Source: Methylocystis sp. MJC1 (GTDB lineage: Bacteria; Pseudomonadota; Alphaproteobacteria; Rhizobiales; Beijerinckiaceae). Taken from it: a DNA stretch of 64,000 bases. The notes beneath the pieces were generated by a model. It saw only the letters and a program-made list of their open reading frames with translations. It had not been told where the DNA came from and did no database searches. Positions 34,210 to 43,782 of this stretch are shown piece by piece (position 1 is the first letter of the stretch; each line of letters starts with the position of its first letter). Location of the stretch: positions 69,723 through 133,722 of the forward strand of contig NZ_CP107560.1 in NCBI RefSeq assembly GCF_026427715.1. Direction: 5' to 3'. Made by a program: the position numbers and the translations under genes.

Positions 34210-35955
34210 GATGTGTTTGACAAGACCCTTTCTGCTCCTCTTGAAAAACTTTTCTGCGCCACTTTTTCTCGGACCAGCATCATTCGAATAGGTCTGCGAC
34301 AAAGTTCAAGGCGGCCGCGCGGAATTCATGGTTCCCTTTCACGAAGGGCGTAAAACACAGCCGTTCGCGTCCATTTGGATAGACGACGATTGGAATTATG
34401 CTATTCTACCACCGCTCGGGTGACCACGTGGCGAAGAGCAGGATCGAGGTCGCAATCCTGTCGCGCAGCTTATGATCGTCGCACCTCATTTGTGGCGCCC
34501 GAGCGCCCCTTCGGCGAATGTGTTTTCCATGTTGCGACGAAGCAGCGGTATGCTTCCTCGGCGTTGCCTATCATCTCGCGCTCGCTGTCGCGCACCGACT
34601 TTCTACTGTAGTCGGCTGCGGGGCCCCTTTGTTTGCCGCCGCGACGAGACGGATAGCCCGCTGCAAGCTCAAGCTTCCGAAGTTTCCACTGCAAGAGCGC
34701 CGGCCGATTCCAGGTGAAGTCTTCATTCTTGCTCAGCATATGCCAGACAATGACGGCCAGTTTGCGTGCGGTCGCCACTGCAGCGACCTGTTTGCCTCGC
34801 TTGTCTTTGATGCGGATGAAGAACGCGCGTAAGGGACCGGGTACGCCTGAGGCGATCCATGCTGCTTCGACCAGCATGGATCGCGCGTGAGCTCGCCCCT
34901 GTTTGGTGATGCTGCCATGATAGGCCGGCCTGTCGCCGGACTGCCGCACTCGTGGAGTGAGCCCGAAATAGCTCACAAGTTTTTGTGGCGACGAAAACCG
35001 CTGGATGTCGCCGATGGCCGCCAAAACGCTCATGGCTATGATGGCGTTTACGCCAGCAATCGTCATCAGGCGCTTGACCAACGGTTCGTCGAGCGCCTTC
35101 TGAGCGAGGCTCTTGTCTACTTCCGCAAGCTCTGCGCCGAGACGATCGAGTTCTCCCGCATGGCGAAGGATGACGCGGCGTTGGTCCTCGGAGAGCGGCT
35201 GCGCCTCTAGCCAAGCTCTCCCGCGCTTTGAGAATAAAACACCCTTGTAACAGGGAATGAGATTGGCGTGTAAAACCGAGTGGATCCGGTTCTTGAGCCG
35301 GGTCATTTGCGAAACGAGCTGGGTTCGTTCAGCGGTCACACGTCGACGCGTCTCGGTCTCGTCATCCGGCATCCACACTTCGGGGAGAAATCCGCTCGCG
35401 TGGAGTTTCGCTAGAGTCGCTGCGTCGATCTTATCGGTTTTCACCTTCGCCCAGGCGATCGCACGAACCAGGATCGGATTGGAGATGACGACCCGGCTCA
35501 CAAAAGGCGATAGCAACCGAACAATCGCGTTCGTGTTGCCGGTCGCCTCAATGACAATTTCGTCATCGGGTTTAAGCTTCTTGGCGAATTGCAGCAGACG
35601 ATTGCGGTCGAGATCGATTTTCCCGGCGTCTCGCAGCTTGCCACTTTCGAGGATAGCCACTTGAGCAAACGATCGATGCACATCGAGACCAATGATTCTC
35701 ATTGTTCGCTCCTTGCATGTTCAACAACCATGGGAGCCAGCGGGCTTACACGACAACTACGGATCCGCGCTCACAGCGCAACCGGGCAAGTCGAAGGGGG
35801 CGGCCAGATAACAACTCGAGCTCTCAGCTCATCAGATATTTCGGCCTGCCCGCCATACGCGCTCCCGACACCCCATTCCCGGTGGCCCAATGCTACTCGA
35901 TCAAAGGGCCATACGAAATGCGGATTGGCGTGTCGCGCCTATACATGCCAGATAA
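34208..35955 (-). mobile_element. IS110-family element inserted in the IS6 transposase gene
   Basis: The interrupted IS6 frame gives the ends to within a few bases: KYL before 34208 and NNIVEQDHRA after about 35951. Joining TATCTGA to ACAACATC restores KYLNNIV. The element is about 1.75 kb, with one transposase gene and roughly 250 bases of non-coding DNA on each side. The right side (35703-35955), upstream of the transposase, is the likely place of a bridge RNA. Confidence 0.75.
34470..35702 (-). CDS. IS110-family transposase (DEDD), 410 aa
   Basis: MRIIGLDVHRSFAQVAI, EIVIEATGNTNAIV and KTDKIDAATLAKLHASG give the DEDD catalytic residues. MTIAGVNAIIAMSVLAAIGD, YFGLTPRVRQSGD and the C-terminal HARSMLVEAAWIASG form the transposase domain. 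It is clearly different from the IS110 protein at 22.1-23.1 kb. The start at 35702 is the first ATG of the family N-terminus. Confidence 0.93.
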   Translation of the reverse strand: MRIIGLDVHRSFAQVAILESGKLRDAGKIDLDRNRLLQFAKKLKPDDEIVIEATGNTNAIVRLLSPFVSRVVISNPILVRAIAWAKVKTDKIDAATLAKLHASGFLPEVWMPDDETETRRRVTAERTQLVSQMTRLKNRIHSVLHANLIPCYKGVLFSKRGRAWLEAQPLSEDQRRVILRHAGELDRLGAELAEVDKSLAQKALDEPLVKRLMTIAGVNAIIAMSVLAAIGDIQRFSSPQKLVSYFGLTPRVRQSGDRPAYHGSITKQGRAHARSMLVEAAWIASGVPGPLRAFFIRIKDKRGKQVAAVATARKLAVIVWHMLSKNEDFTWNRPALLQWKLRKLELAAGYPSRRGGKQRGPAADYSRKSVRDSEREMIGNAEEAYRCFVATWKTHSPKGRSGATNEVRRS

Positions 35956-36142
35956 CAACATCGTCGAACAGGACCACCGAGCGATCAAGCGGGTGGTGCG
36001 GCCGGCGCTGGGGTTCAAATCCTTTCGCTTGGCCGCGGCGACGCTCATCGGCGTCGAGCTCATGCACATGATCCGAAAAGGGCAGTTGCAAACGACGGTT
36101 AAATTGCGCCCAGCGAAGCAGTTCTACGCTCTCGCGGCGTAA
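35951..36142 (+). pseudogene. IS6-family transposase, 3' part
   Basis: NNIVEQDHRAIKRVVRPALG contains the catalytic Glu of the DDE triad. FKSFRLAAATLIGVELMHMI and RKGQLQTTVKLRPAKQFYAL complete the protein to the stop at 36140-36142. Confidence 0.88.
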
Positions 36143-36155
36143 GTCTCGAGACGCC

Positions 36156-36174
36156 TGTCGGGAGCCATTTTGGC
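36156..36174 (+). repeat. 19-bp repeat, left copy of an inverted pair around ISL3
   Basis: TGTCGGGAGCCATTTTGGC recurs with one mismatch in inverted orientation at 40740-40758. The pair brackets the ISL3/IS21 nest. Its nature (element end, or paralogous gene ends) is not clear. Confidence 0.5.
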
Positions 36175-36276
36175 GTGACATTACGCGTTTAGGAAAATCA
36201 AGTACTTAGTCATAGCCATCATGCTTAGGAATATCCATTTAATTGGGTCTGCCTCACTTTTCGTGCTTTTTACCAG

Positions 36277-36460
36277 TTGGTGACTTTGTGGCCGGTATTG
36301 AGCCGCATGCAAGCAAAATCAGCGTGGACGCTCGGGCCAGGCGTCAGAATTATGGCCGTGGAACGCGATGGCGATCGCTGGGTAATTTCGGCTGCCGCGC
36401 GGGAGATCGGCTTATGTCCCGGATGCGGGGCGCGATCACGACGGCGGCACAGTCGATATC
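36277..36460 (+). pseudogene. ISL3-family transposase, 5' part
   Basis: Encodes VRIMAVERDGDRWVISAAAR and the zinc-finger-like LCPGCGARSRRRHSRY, the N-terminal start of ISL3 transposases. The family frame is cut at 36460 by IS21. Confidence 0.85.
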
Positions 36461-36608
36461 TGAGGATTCCGACGAAGGCGCCCGTCTGTAACGGGATAAT
36501 GCCGCCCGGGGATTCCGGGATAATGGCGCCCCCCTGTAACGGAATGATCCCGCCCGGGCGCCGCGTTCGTTGACCTACGAGGTTTGTCTCACCTGTTCTG
36601 GTTTTGGG

Positions 36609-37355
36609 TCAAGCCGATTTGGCCTGTTTGCCGCGCGCGCGGCGTAGGCTTTCGCCTGCGAGTTCGATGCGATGCGCGTTGTGAACGAGGCGATCCAGAA
36701 CGGCGTCGGCGTAAGTTGGGTCGCCAATGACGTCGTGCCAGGCTGTCACGGGAAGCTGGGAGGTGACGATCGTCGATCGGCGCCCATAGCGTTCTTCGAG
36801 GATTTCCAGGAGATCGTGGCGGGCGCCGGCGTCGAGCGGTTCGAGGCCGAAGTCGTCGAGGATTAAGAGATCGGCGCGACCAAGGGATTTGAGCAAGCGC
36901 GGATGGCGCCCATCGCCGCGCGCGAGGGCCAGTTCCTCACAGAGCTTCGGCCAGCGATGATAAACGACGGAGCGATTGTCGCGGCAGGCCTTCTGGCCAA
37001 TGGCGCAGGCGAGCCAACTTTTCCCGGTCCCGCTCGGGCCGACCAGGGCCAAATTATCGTGGGCGTCGATCCACTGACCGTCGGCGAGCTTTTGGAACAG
37101 AGCTCGGTCGAGCCCGCGCGCGGTGCGATAGTCGACGTCTTCGACGCTGGCCTGTTGACGGAGCCTGGCGGCGCGCAGCCGCGCCGTCAGCCGTTTGTCG
37201 CGCCGAAGCGAGGCTTCCCGATCGAGCAGCAGGGCGAGCCAGTCGTTGCGGTCGAGCCCATTCGCCTCAGGCGCCTCGGCGAGTTCGGCGAAGGCTTTGG
37301 CCATTCCGTAAAGGCCAAGGGCGTGGAGCTGGTCGAGCGTCGGATGTTTGAGCAA
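36609..37355 (-). CDS. istB: IstB-type ATP-binding transposition helper, 248 aa
   Basis: An AAA+ ATPase with LALVGPSGTGKSWLACAIGQ (Walker A), RADLLILDDFGLEPL (Walker B), TIVTSQLPVTAWHDVIGDP (sensor) and DAVLDRLVHNAHRIEL. It remodels DNA for the IstA transposase. The start is a TTG at 37355 with AGGAG 8 bases upstream, just after the istA stop. A much longer frame upstream overlaps istA and is not coding. Confidence 0.93.
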   Translation of the reverse strand: MLKHPTLDQLHALGLYGMAKAFAELAEAPEANGLDRNDWLALLLDREASLRRDKRLTARLRAARLRQQASVEDVDYRTARGLDRALFQKLADGQWIDAHDNLALVGPSGTGKSWLACAIGQKACRDNRSVVYHRWPKLCEELALARGDGRHPRLLKSLGRADLLILDDFGLEPLDAGARHDLLEILEERYGRRSTIVTSQLPVTAWHDVIGDPTYADAVLDRLVHNAHRIELAGESLRRARGKQAKSA

Positions 37356-37366
37356 GTCGGCGTCTC

Positions 37367-38914
37367 CTAATGGTAATAGCGCGGGCCACGGATGTTTTGA
37401 TGGAGGATCGGAGCCGCGTCCGCGGCGCGCTTTGGCGCTGGCTTCCGATCGAGCTTGTTGTCGAGGATGGATTTGATCGAGCCGTAAGTCTTGGCGCCGA
37501 TCTCGATGGCGCGTTCGGCTGCGGCCTCGACGCGCTCGATCCCATACGAGCCGGCAAGACGGACGACGCCCAGACAGGCGCGATAGCCCTGCTCCGGATG
37601 GGGCCTCGCCTCCAAGATCTGCTCGCAGAGCGCGGCTGTCGCCGGGCCGATCTTTCGGGCGTCCTCGCGAATGCGTTCGATCGTCCAGCCCGCATAGCGT
37701 CGATGGCTGGAGGGCATGTGCTCGGGAATGGTCGTGTGCTTGCGGTTGCCGCTCATCCGCAAATGGACGGCGATGCGCTCGCCTTTGCAGAAAATCTCGA
37801 CGCCGCGGACGGTCAGCCGCGCTTCCACCTCCGCCCGGGCGAAGCGATAGGGCACGGAGTAATAGTGCGCGTCGATCTCGACGTGATAATCGACGCCGAC
37901 GCGGCGCAGACGCCATTCGCTATATTCATAGGGCTCGATTGGCAGAGGCTTCAGCGCCGGGCGGTCGATCTCTCCGAACAATTGGCGGCGGGTGACGCCG
38001 AGCCGGCGGATGGGCCGCTCCTCGTTGAGATTTTTGAGCATCTCAGCGATCGCCGCGTTGACCTCCGCCAGGCTGTAAAAGGTCCGACGGCGCAGTCTGC
38101 CGAGTAGCCAGCGTTCGACGATCAGCACCGCGGACTCGACCTTCGCCTTGTCGCGCGGCTTTCTGGGTCGCGCCGGCAAAAGCGCCGTCTCGTAATGCGC
38201 CGCCATGTCGGCGTAGGTGCGATTGACCTGCGGGTCGTAGAAGCAGGCTTTGACGATGGCGGTCTTGGCGTTGTCCGGCACGATGAGCTGCGGGACGCCG
38301 CCGATCGCCTCGAGCGCGCCGACGTGGGCGTCGATCCAGTCCGGAAGCGTTTGCGTCCAGCTCGCCTTGGCGAAGGTGAAGCTCGACGCCCCCAGCACCG
38401 CGACGAAAATCTGCGCCATGCGGATCTCGCCGGTAAGCCTGTCGACAACGACCGGGACGCCGTCGCCAGCGTAATCGACGAACAGCCGCTCGCCAGCGAC
38501 GTGCGTCTGCCGCATGGTCACCGACAGGGTCTTTTCGAAGGCGCGATACAGCTCGCAGAACCGCGAGTAGCTGTAGCCGCCCGGATTTGCGGCGATGTAT
38601 TCGTCCCACAAAATCATCAAGGTGACGTGCTTGCGCTTCAACTCGCGATGCACGCCAGCCCAGTCCGGCTCCTCAATGCGCCGATGACCGCGCTTGCTGC
38701 GCCGGTTGGCGTAGAGCGCCGCCTCGAGCGCATCGTCGGTCATTCCCTCGGGCAACGGCCAGGAGAGCCCGGCGCTCTCCGCGCGCTTGAGCGCCTCCCG
38801 CACCGTCGAGCGCGGCATGCCAAGACGCCGGGAAATCTCGTGCGCCGAAATCGACGAGGACTTCAGTCGAATAATCTCACGCGCCTGGCGCATCGTAATC
38901 CGCTCCGCTGGCAT
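37367..38914 (-). CDS. istA: IstA-type transposase, 515 aa
   Basis: N-terminal HTH (SISAHEISRRLGMPRSTVRE), DDE integrase core (LFVDYAGDGVPVVVDR with the first Asp, LIVPDNAKTAIVKACFYDP with the second, KPRDKAKVESAVLIVERWLL with Glu) and a C-terminal beta domain (DAHYYSVPYRF). The ATG at 38914 follows AAAGGGG; an upstream ATG at 38974 is less likely. Intact. Confidence 0.95.
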   Translation of the reverse strand: MPAERITMRQAREIIRLKSSSISAHEISRRLGMPRSTVREALKRAESAGLSWPLPEGMTDDALEAALYANRRSKRGHRRIEEPDWAGVHRELKRKHVTLMILWDEYIAANPGGYSYSRFCELYRAFEKTLSVTMRQTHVAGERLFVDYAGDGVPVVVDRLTGEIRMAQIFVAVLGASSFTFAKASWTQTLPDWIDAHVGALEAIGGVPQLIVPDNAKTAIVKACFYDPQVNRTYADMAAHYETALLPARPRKPRDKAKVESAVLIVERWLLGRLRRRTFYSLAEVNAAIAEMLKNLNEERPIRRLGVTRRQLFGEIDRPALKPLPIEPYEYSEWRLRRVGVDYHVEIDAHYYSVPYRFARAEVEARLTVRGVEIFCKGERIAVHLRMSGNRKHTTIPEHMPSSHRRYAGWTIERIREDARKIGPATAALCEQILEARPHPEQGYRACLGVVRLAGSYGIERVEAAAERAIEIGAKTYGSIKSILDNKLDRKPAPKRAADAAPILHQNIRGPRYYH

Positions 38915-39107
38915 GATCACCCCTTTGGATTGCCAAAGAAGCGACCTGATCAGGCCAACAGCGGAGCCCGCCACTGCACGAAATTACCCGGGCGGGATCA
39001 TTCCGTTACAGGGGGGCGGGATCATCTCGGAATCGGGGAGCGCCATCATTCCGTAATCGGGGGCGCCTTCATCTCGTTTTAGGGGGCGCCATCAATCGGA
39101 ATCACCA

Positions 39108-40631
39108 CGATATCCACGCAGTTTACAGGACCTGCCGGTGCAAGGCGCGATCGTCGCATTGAGAGTCTTGATGACGCGTTGGCGTTGTCTGGAAGGGTCG
39201 TGCGCGCGAAAGACATTTTCTGATCAGCTTCCCGGGCTCGCCGTCCGACATGCGCGTCGGACATTACGCGTTGGCCGCCTTCTTCAACTATTTGCCCATG
39301 GCGCCGGAGGTAAGCCGAGCGAGCGGCTGATAAACCGTCTCGGCATGCCGGCGAGCGACGACACCCTTCTGCGGCAGTTGAAGCGCGGCGCGACCCGCAA
39401 GACCAACGATGTTCGTGTGTTGGGCATCGACGATTGGAGCTGGCGGAAGGGAGAGAGCTACGGAACCGTGATGGTAGATCTGGAGCGACGTGAGGTTGTC
39501 GACGTCCTGCCCGGACGCTCGGCGGAAGAAACGGCGGACTGGCTGCGCCGGCATCCGAATGTAGAGGTCGTCAGCCGGGATCGCTGCGGACTTTATGCGC
39601 AGGGAACACGCCAAGGCGCGCCAGAAGCGCGCCAGGTCGCTGATCGGTTTCATCTACTGCAGAATTTGCGCGAGCGGATTGAGCACCAATTGAGCCGCTC
39701 TGACAAGGGCTTGGCGTGTCCCTCCTTGCCCAGAGCTGAGGGCGAAGACGCTGGCTTGATTTCCTGCACCACGCCGGGGCGTCAAGTGATCGCGGAGGAC
39801 CGCCATCTCAGGCGGCGTGCGCATGAACGTTCGCGACAGGCGATGTTTGAAAAGGCGCAGATTCTGAAGGCTGAGGGAAGGAACATTCGTGGTATCGCCC
39901 TGGAGATAGGCGTAAATTGGCGCACCGTCAGGAAGTGGGTGCACGCGAGCAAAATGCCTGAACGCCGCGAGCGCGCGCCAACGCCAACATCGCCGCGATA
40001 TTTTCGGGATTATCTCGCGGACCGTTGGGCGAAAGGAGTCAGGGGCGGCAGGCAACTCTTCGAGGAAATTCAGCAGCGAGGCTATCAGGGCAGCCGCTCC
40101 AATATGGAGCGCCTGTTAGGAAAATGGAGAGGCGCGAAGCACGCGGCGCTCGCGCCAATCGCGAATCCCGCGCCGACAGTTTCACCTGTGATTACGACAG
40201 CGCTTCCACTCCGCGCGATTGATCCCGCGACGGGTTGGGCGATTTCGCCGATCGTTGGCGCGGCGCTTTGCATAAAGCCGCGCGGAATGCTGACGGCGCG
40301 ACAAGCTGTTAAGGTCGCCGCCCTGAAGAACGCCTCACCAGATTTTGTCGCCATGCGCGCGCTGGCGATGCGATTTCGGGGCGTTCTTCGTAGCAAAGAT
40401 GTAAAGCGACTCGACAATTGGCTCGACGACGCTCAGCGATCAGGAATTTACGCAATGCAACGCTTTGCGCGTACATTACGGAGCGACATCCAAGCGGTCC
40501 GCAATGCGGTGGCGGAGCCTTGGAGCAATGGTCAAACCGAGGGACAAATCAATAGATTGAAAACGCTCAAGCGCGCCATGTATGGTCGCGCAAGCGCCGA
40601 ACTGCTGCGAGCGCGTATGATACCGCTGTAG
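39108..40631 (+). pseudogene. ISL3-family transposase, 3' part
   Basis: Continues the family frame directly after the target duplication: RYPRSLQDLPVQGAIVALRV, RWRCLEGSCARKTFSDQLPG, then the DDE domain with RVLGIDDWSWRKGESYGTVM, VEVVSRDRCGLYAQG and the C-terminal WSNGQTEGQINRLKTLKRAM with catalytic Glu. An ATG at 39138 cannot give a functional N-terminus. Confidence 0.9.
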
Positions 40632-40735
40632 CGTTTGGCGAGCACGAAAAGTGAGGCAGACCCATGAAACGTGAGAATATTAAAGCCCTATATTCTCGCG
40701 TATCGTGGCTTTTCCGATTCCAGAATCGTATATTC

Positions 40736-40945
40736 TCAAGCCAAGATGGCTCCCGACACCGCAACGGCAGTCTTACGGGGCAGCTCGTTCTGTTCGGCGA
40801 TAAATTTTACCGAAACGGACTTGCTCAACGTTTCTCTGAATGGACGAATGGCGCCCGGCGCTGCCGGAACGCGAGCGGCCTTCTTGGGGGCAGCCTTCTT
40901 TGCCGAAGCCGCTTTCTCCGCCGGAGCTGCGATGCACTCTATCGG
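40736..40945 (-). pseudogene. Truncated HU-like DNA-binding protein gene
   Basis: Read leftward, one frame gives an Ala/Lys/Pro-rich tail (AEKAASAKKAAPKKAARVPA) and LSKSVSVKFIAEQNELPRKT, the first helix of alphaproteobacterial HU proteins. It stops after AVAVSGAILA. No start codon remains, and most of the HU fold is missing. The right member of the 19-bp inverted pair (40740-40758) forms its end. Confidence 0.5.
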
Positions 40946-40988
40946 AAACTCGCCAGGCTAGTGCGTTCATGATGCGCTGCCCCGGCCG

Positions 40989-42950
40989 TCACGCCCGGGG
41001 CGGTTTGAGCTCCGGATGATCAATGAAGAAATCGAGACATTCTGGATTGGAGAGCGCCGTCCGATTTTTAACCGGGCGCCCGTGGATGAGATCGCGTACC
41101 GCGAGCTCCACGAGTTTTCCCGATCGCGTGCGCGGCAGCTCGGGCGCTTCGATGATGATGGAAGGGACGTGGCGCGGCGACGCCTTGTCGAAAAGCGCCT
41201 TGCGAATCTGACCGGCGAGCGCTGAGTCGAGATGACGGCCGGGGCTGGTTTTCACGAACAGAACGATCCGCGTGCCGCCCTCCCATTGCTGATCGACGGC
41301 GAGCGCCTCCTGCACGGAGTCCAGCGCTTCGACGATATTGTAAATGTCCGCCGTGCCGATGCGCACGCCCTGCGGATTGAGCGTGGCGTCGGAACGGCCG
41401 TGGATGTGAAAGCCCCCGTGAAGGGTTTCCGTTGCGAAATCGCCATGCAGCCAGATGTTCGGATAACGTGCGAAATAGGCGTTGAGATATTTGCCCCCAT
41501 CCGGATCGTTGAGGAAGCGCAGCGGCATCGACGGGAAGGAGCGCGTGCAGACGAGTTCGCCCTCCTCGCCGATCACGCGCTGGCCGTCCTCGTTCCATAT
41601 TTCGACGGCCATGCCGAGACCCGCCGACTGAATCTCGCCACGATAGACGGGGCTCCATGGATTCCCGCCGACGAAACAAGAAATGATGTCGGTGCCGCCG
41701 CTGATCGAGGCGAGTTGAACGTCGGCCTTCACGTCGCGATAAACGTAATCGAAACTGTCCGGCGGCAGCGGCGAGCCGGTTGACGCGATAACGCGCATCG
41801 CGCCCAGATCGTGGCTCTCGCGCGGCTTCAAGCCGTTCCTTTCGATCGCCTTGAGATAGCCCGCCGACGCGCCGAAAAACGTCGCGCGTTCCTGCTGCGC
41901 GTAATCAAGCAGGATCGCGCCCCTCTCGCCGGCATTGAAGAAACCATCGTACAGCAGCAGCGTCACCTTGCTGGCGAGCGCGCTCGCCAGCCAGTTCCAC
42001 ATCATCCAGCCGGTCGTTGTCGCATAGAAAAAGCGGTCGCCGACCCGGACGTCGCATTGAAGCTGATGCTCCTTGAGATGCTGGAGCAGGGTTCCGCCAG
42101 CGCCATGCAGGATGCACTTCGGCGCGCCGGTCGTCCCCGAGGAGAACATGACATAGAGCGGATGATTGAACGGCAGCGGCTCGAACGTAAGTTCGGCGCC
42201 CGCCTGTGTGGCGAGCGCGTCGGGCCATGACAGCGCCTCGTCAAGCCCATCGAGGTCGGGCGCCTCGGAGAGGTAGGGGATCACGAGCGTCGTCTTGACG
42301 CTCGACAACCTCGCTTTAATCTCGCGAATCGCAGCCGAACGGTCGATTTCTTTGCCCTTGTAGATGTAGCCGTCGGTGGCGATCAGCAGCAGGGGATCGA
42401 TCTGCTCGAAACGATCGACGACGCTCTCGACCCCGAATTCCGGCGCGCAGGACGACCAGACGGCGCCCAGGCTCGCGGCGGCGAGCATGCCGATGATCGC
42501 TTCCGGCCCGTTGTGAACATAGGCGCCGATATGGTCGCCCCTCGCGACGCCGCAAGTGCGAAAAAAGGCGGCGAGCGCCGCGACCGACTTTATCAGTTCG
42601 CCAAAGCGCAGCGACTTTCGCATCCGGTCCTCGCCCCAGAAGATCAGCGAGACCTCGTCCTCAGGGCGCGGTCGCAGCAGGTTTTCCGCGAAATTGATCC
42701 GCGCCTGCGGGAACCATTGCGCACCTGGCATTTTGTCCCCGTCGACGAGGATCGTGTTTCCCTTCTCACCAACCACGCCGCAGAAGTCCCAGACCTGGCT
42801 CCAGAACGCCTCGCTGTTTTCAATGCTCCAGCGGTGCAGAGCCTCGTAGTCGAATTTCGCGGTAAAACGCGACGTCGCCGGCGCGGCGCGGCAAAAGCGT
42901 GTCAGATTGGAGTTCTGCTGGCGGTTCTTATCCGGCTGCCAAAGCTGCAT
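40989..42950 (-). CDS. Acetoacetate-CoA ligase, 653 aa
   Basis: A cytosolic ANL-superfamily enzyme that activates acetoacetate with ATP to acetoacetyl-CoA, linking ketone or poly-hydroxybutyrate turnover to central metabolism. It shows PLYVMFSSGTTGAPKCILHG (P-loop), ATTTGWMMWNWLASALAS, SISGGTDIISCFVGGNPWSP, WLHGDFATE and HGRSDATLNPQGVRIGTAD, with the C-terminal LPRTRSGKLVELAVRDLIHG containing the catalytic Lys. The length matches AacS. The ATG at 42950 aligns with the family start MQLWQPD. It stands alone, downstream of scpB in the same direction. Confidence 0.93.
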   Translation of the reverse strand: MQLWQPDKNRQQNSNLTRFCRAAPATSRFTAKFDYEALHRWSIENSEAFWSQVWDFCGVVGEKGNTILVDGDKMPGAQWFPQARINFAENLLRPRPEDEVSLIFWGEDRMRKSLRFGELIKSVAALAAFFRTCGVARGDHIGAYVHNGPEAIIGMLAAASLGAVWSSCAPEFGVESVVDRFEQIDPLLLIATDGYIYKGKEIDRSAAIREIKARLSSVKTTLVIPYLSEAPDLDGLDEALSWPDALATQAGAELTFEPLPFNHPLYVMFSSGTTGAPKCILHGAGGTLLQHLKEHQLQCDVRVGDRFFYATTTGWMMWNWLASALASKVTLLLYDGFFNAGERGAILLDYAQQERATFFGASAGYLKAIERNGLKPRESHDLGAMRVIASTGSPLPPDSFDYVYRDVKADVQLASISGGTDIISCFVGGNPWSPVYRGEIQSAGLGMAVEIWNEDGQRVIGEEGELVCTRSFPSMPLRFLNDPDGGKYLNAYFARYPNIWLHGDFATETLHGGFHIHGRSDATLNPQGVRIGTADIYNIVEALDSVQEALAVDQQWEGGTRIVLFVKTSPGRHLDSALAGQIRKALFDKASPRHVPSIIIEAPELPRTRSGKLVELAVRDLIHGRPVKNRTALSNPECLDFFIDHPELKPPRA

Positions 42951-43074
42951 GCGAGGCTCTCTCGATCGGCGATGCAAAGAGAATCTTATTGCAGTTGCGC
43001 CCGGCCAGTAGCCTTAAAATTTGGATGGGCGGATCAAAAATCAGGCTCGCGCCTATAGTCCGCCTGTCGCTGGA

Positions 43075-43782
43075 TCACGCCTCGGCTTCCGTTTCGTCGA
43101 GCGCTGTATCGTCCGCCTCCACGCCCCCCTCCTCCATGAGCCCGAGCGCCTCGTCGAGCGCGCCTTCGACCTCGACGTCAATGTCTCGCCCCAAGACGCC
43201 CGCGGCGTCGAGCGCGTCGAGCGCGTCGAGATCCGGGAGATCCCGCAGGCTGCCGAGCGCGAAGGCTTCTAGGAAACGCGGCGTCGTCACCCAGGCGATC
43301 GGCGCGCCGGGCTCCGGGGCGCGCGGACCGGGCGAGATGACGCCACAGCTCTTCAACCGGCCGAGGACGTCGCGGCTGATGTCGCGGCCGGCGAGGCGCG
43401 AGAGTTCGGCGCGGGTGACCGGCTGCTGATAGGCGATGGCCGAGAGCGCCAGCATTTCGAGCCTGGTGAAAGCGGGCGGGCCGGCGTCTTTCGTCTCGTT
43501 GAGCGACCGCAGCGCCTCGGCGTGGCGCGGGCGCGTGCGGAACTGAAAGCCTCCGGCGACGAAGACAATCTCGTAAGGGCGCGCCTTGAGCTCGGTGGCG
43601 ATGTCGGCGAGAAGCTCGTCGAGCCGGCAGGCGTCGCCGACGAGGTGGGCGAGCGTCTCGCGGGGGACGGGTTGAGGCGAGGCGAAGATCGCCGCCTCGA
43701 CGCGCCCCATCCACTCCCGCCAGCGCATCCCCTCGGGCAGGTCGGAAAGGGCGCGATCGAAGCGGGATACGCGGCGGCTCAT
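43075..43782 (-). CDS. scpB: ScpB-like chromosome-partition protein, plasmid type, 235 aa
   Basis: Winged-helix SMC-ScpAB kleisin-binding protein: WREWMGRVEAAIFASPQPV, TRLEMLALSAIAYQQPVTR, LAGRDISRDVLGRLKSCGVI and WVTTPRFLEAFALGSLRDLP. The C-terminus is highly acidic. No smc or scpA lies near. It overlaps the preceding DUF1403 gene as ATGA; this pair recurs on rhizobial plasmids, so a plasmid function is likely. Confidence 0.88.
   Translation of the reverse strand: MSRRVSRFDRALSDLPEGMRWREWMGRVEAAIFASPQPVPRETLAHLVGDACRLDELLADIATELKARPYEIVFVAGGFQFRTRPRHAEALRSLNETKDAGPPAFTRLEMLALSAIAYQQPVTRAELSRLAGRDISRDVLGRLKSCGVISPGPRAPEPGAPIAWVTTPRFLEAFALGSLRDLPDLDALDALDAAGVLGRDIDVEVEGALDEALGLMEEGGVEADDTALDETEAEA

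Larger units (their letters stand above)
33651..36142 (+). mobile_element. IS6-family element split by an IS110-type insertion
   Basis: The left end GGCTCTGTCGCGAATTTTTA at 33651 is the usual IS6 inverted repeat. The transposase is in two parts, and the right terminal repeat is not found, so the right end is lost. Confidence 0.8.
36461..39107 (-). mobile_element. IS21-family element, 2647 bp, with 7-bp target duplication
   Basis: CGATATC is present immediately left (36454-36460) and right (39108-39114). The ends are TGAGGATTCCGACGAAGGCG and, complemented, TGGTGATTCCGATTGATGGC, each followed by further GGCGCCC-containing repeats as IS21 termini usually show. It encodes istA and istB leftward. 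Confidence 0.93.
36245..40663 (+). mobile_element. ISL3-family element split by IS21
   Basis: Perfect 23-bp inverted ends, beginning GGGTCTGCCTCACTTTTCGT at 36245 and complementary at 40641-40663. Without the 2.65-kb IS21 insertion and its 7-bp duplication the element is about 1.77 kb, normal for ISL3. No 8-bp target duplication is visible. Confidence 0.9.

Noticed and set aside
36609..37916. Leftward open frame of 435 codons including istB
   Set aside because: Only the last 248 residues are IstB; the rest overlaps istA in another frame and is Arg-rich.
36245..40663. ISL3 with an 8-bp target duplication
   Set aside because: The bases left of 36245 and right of 40663 do not match.
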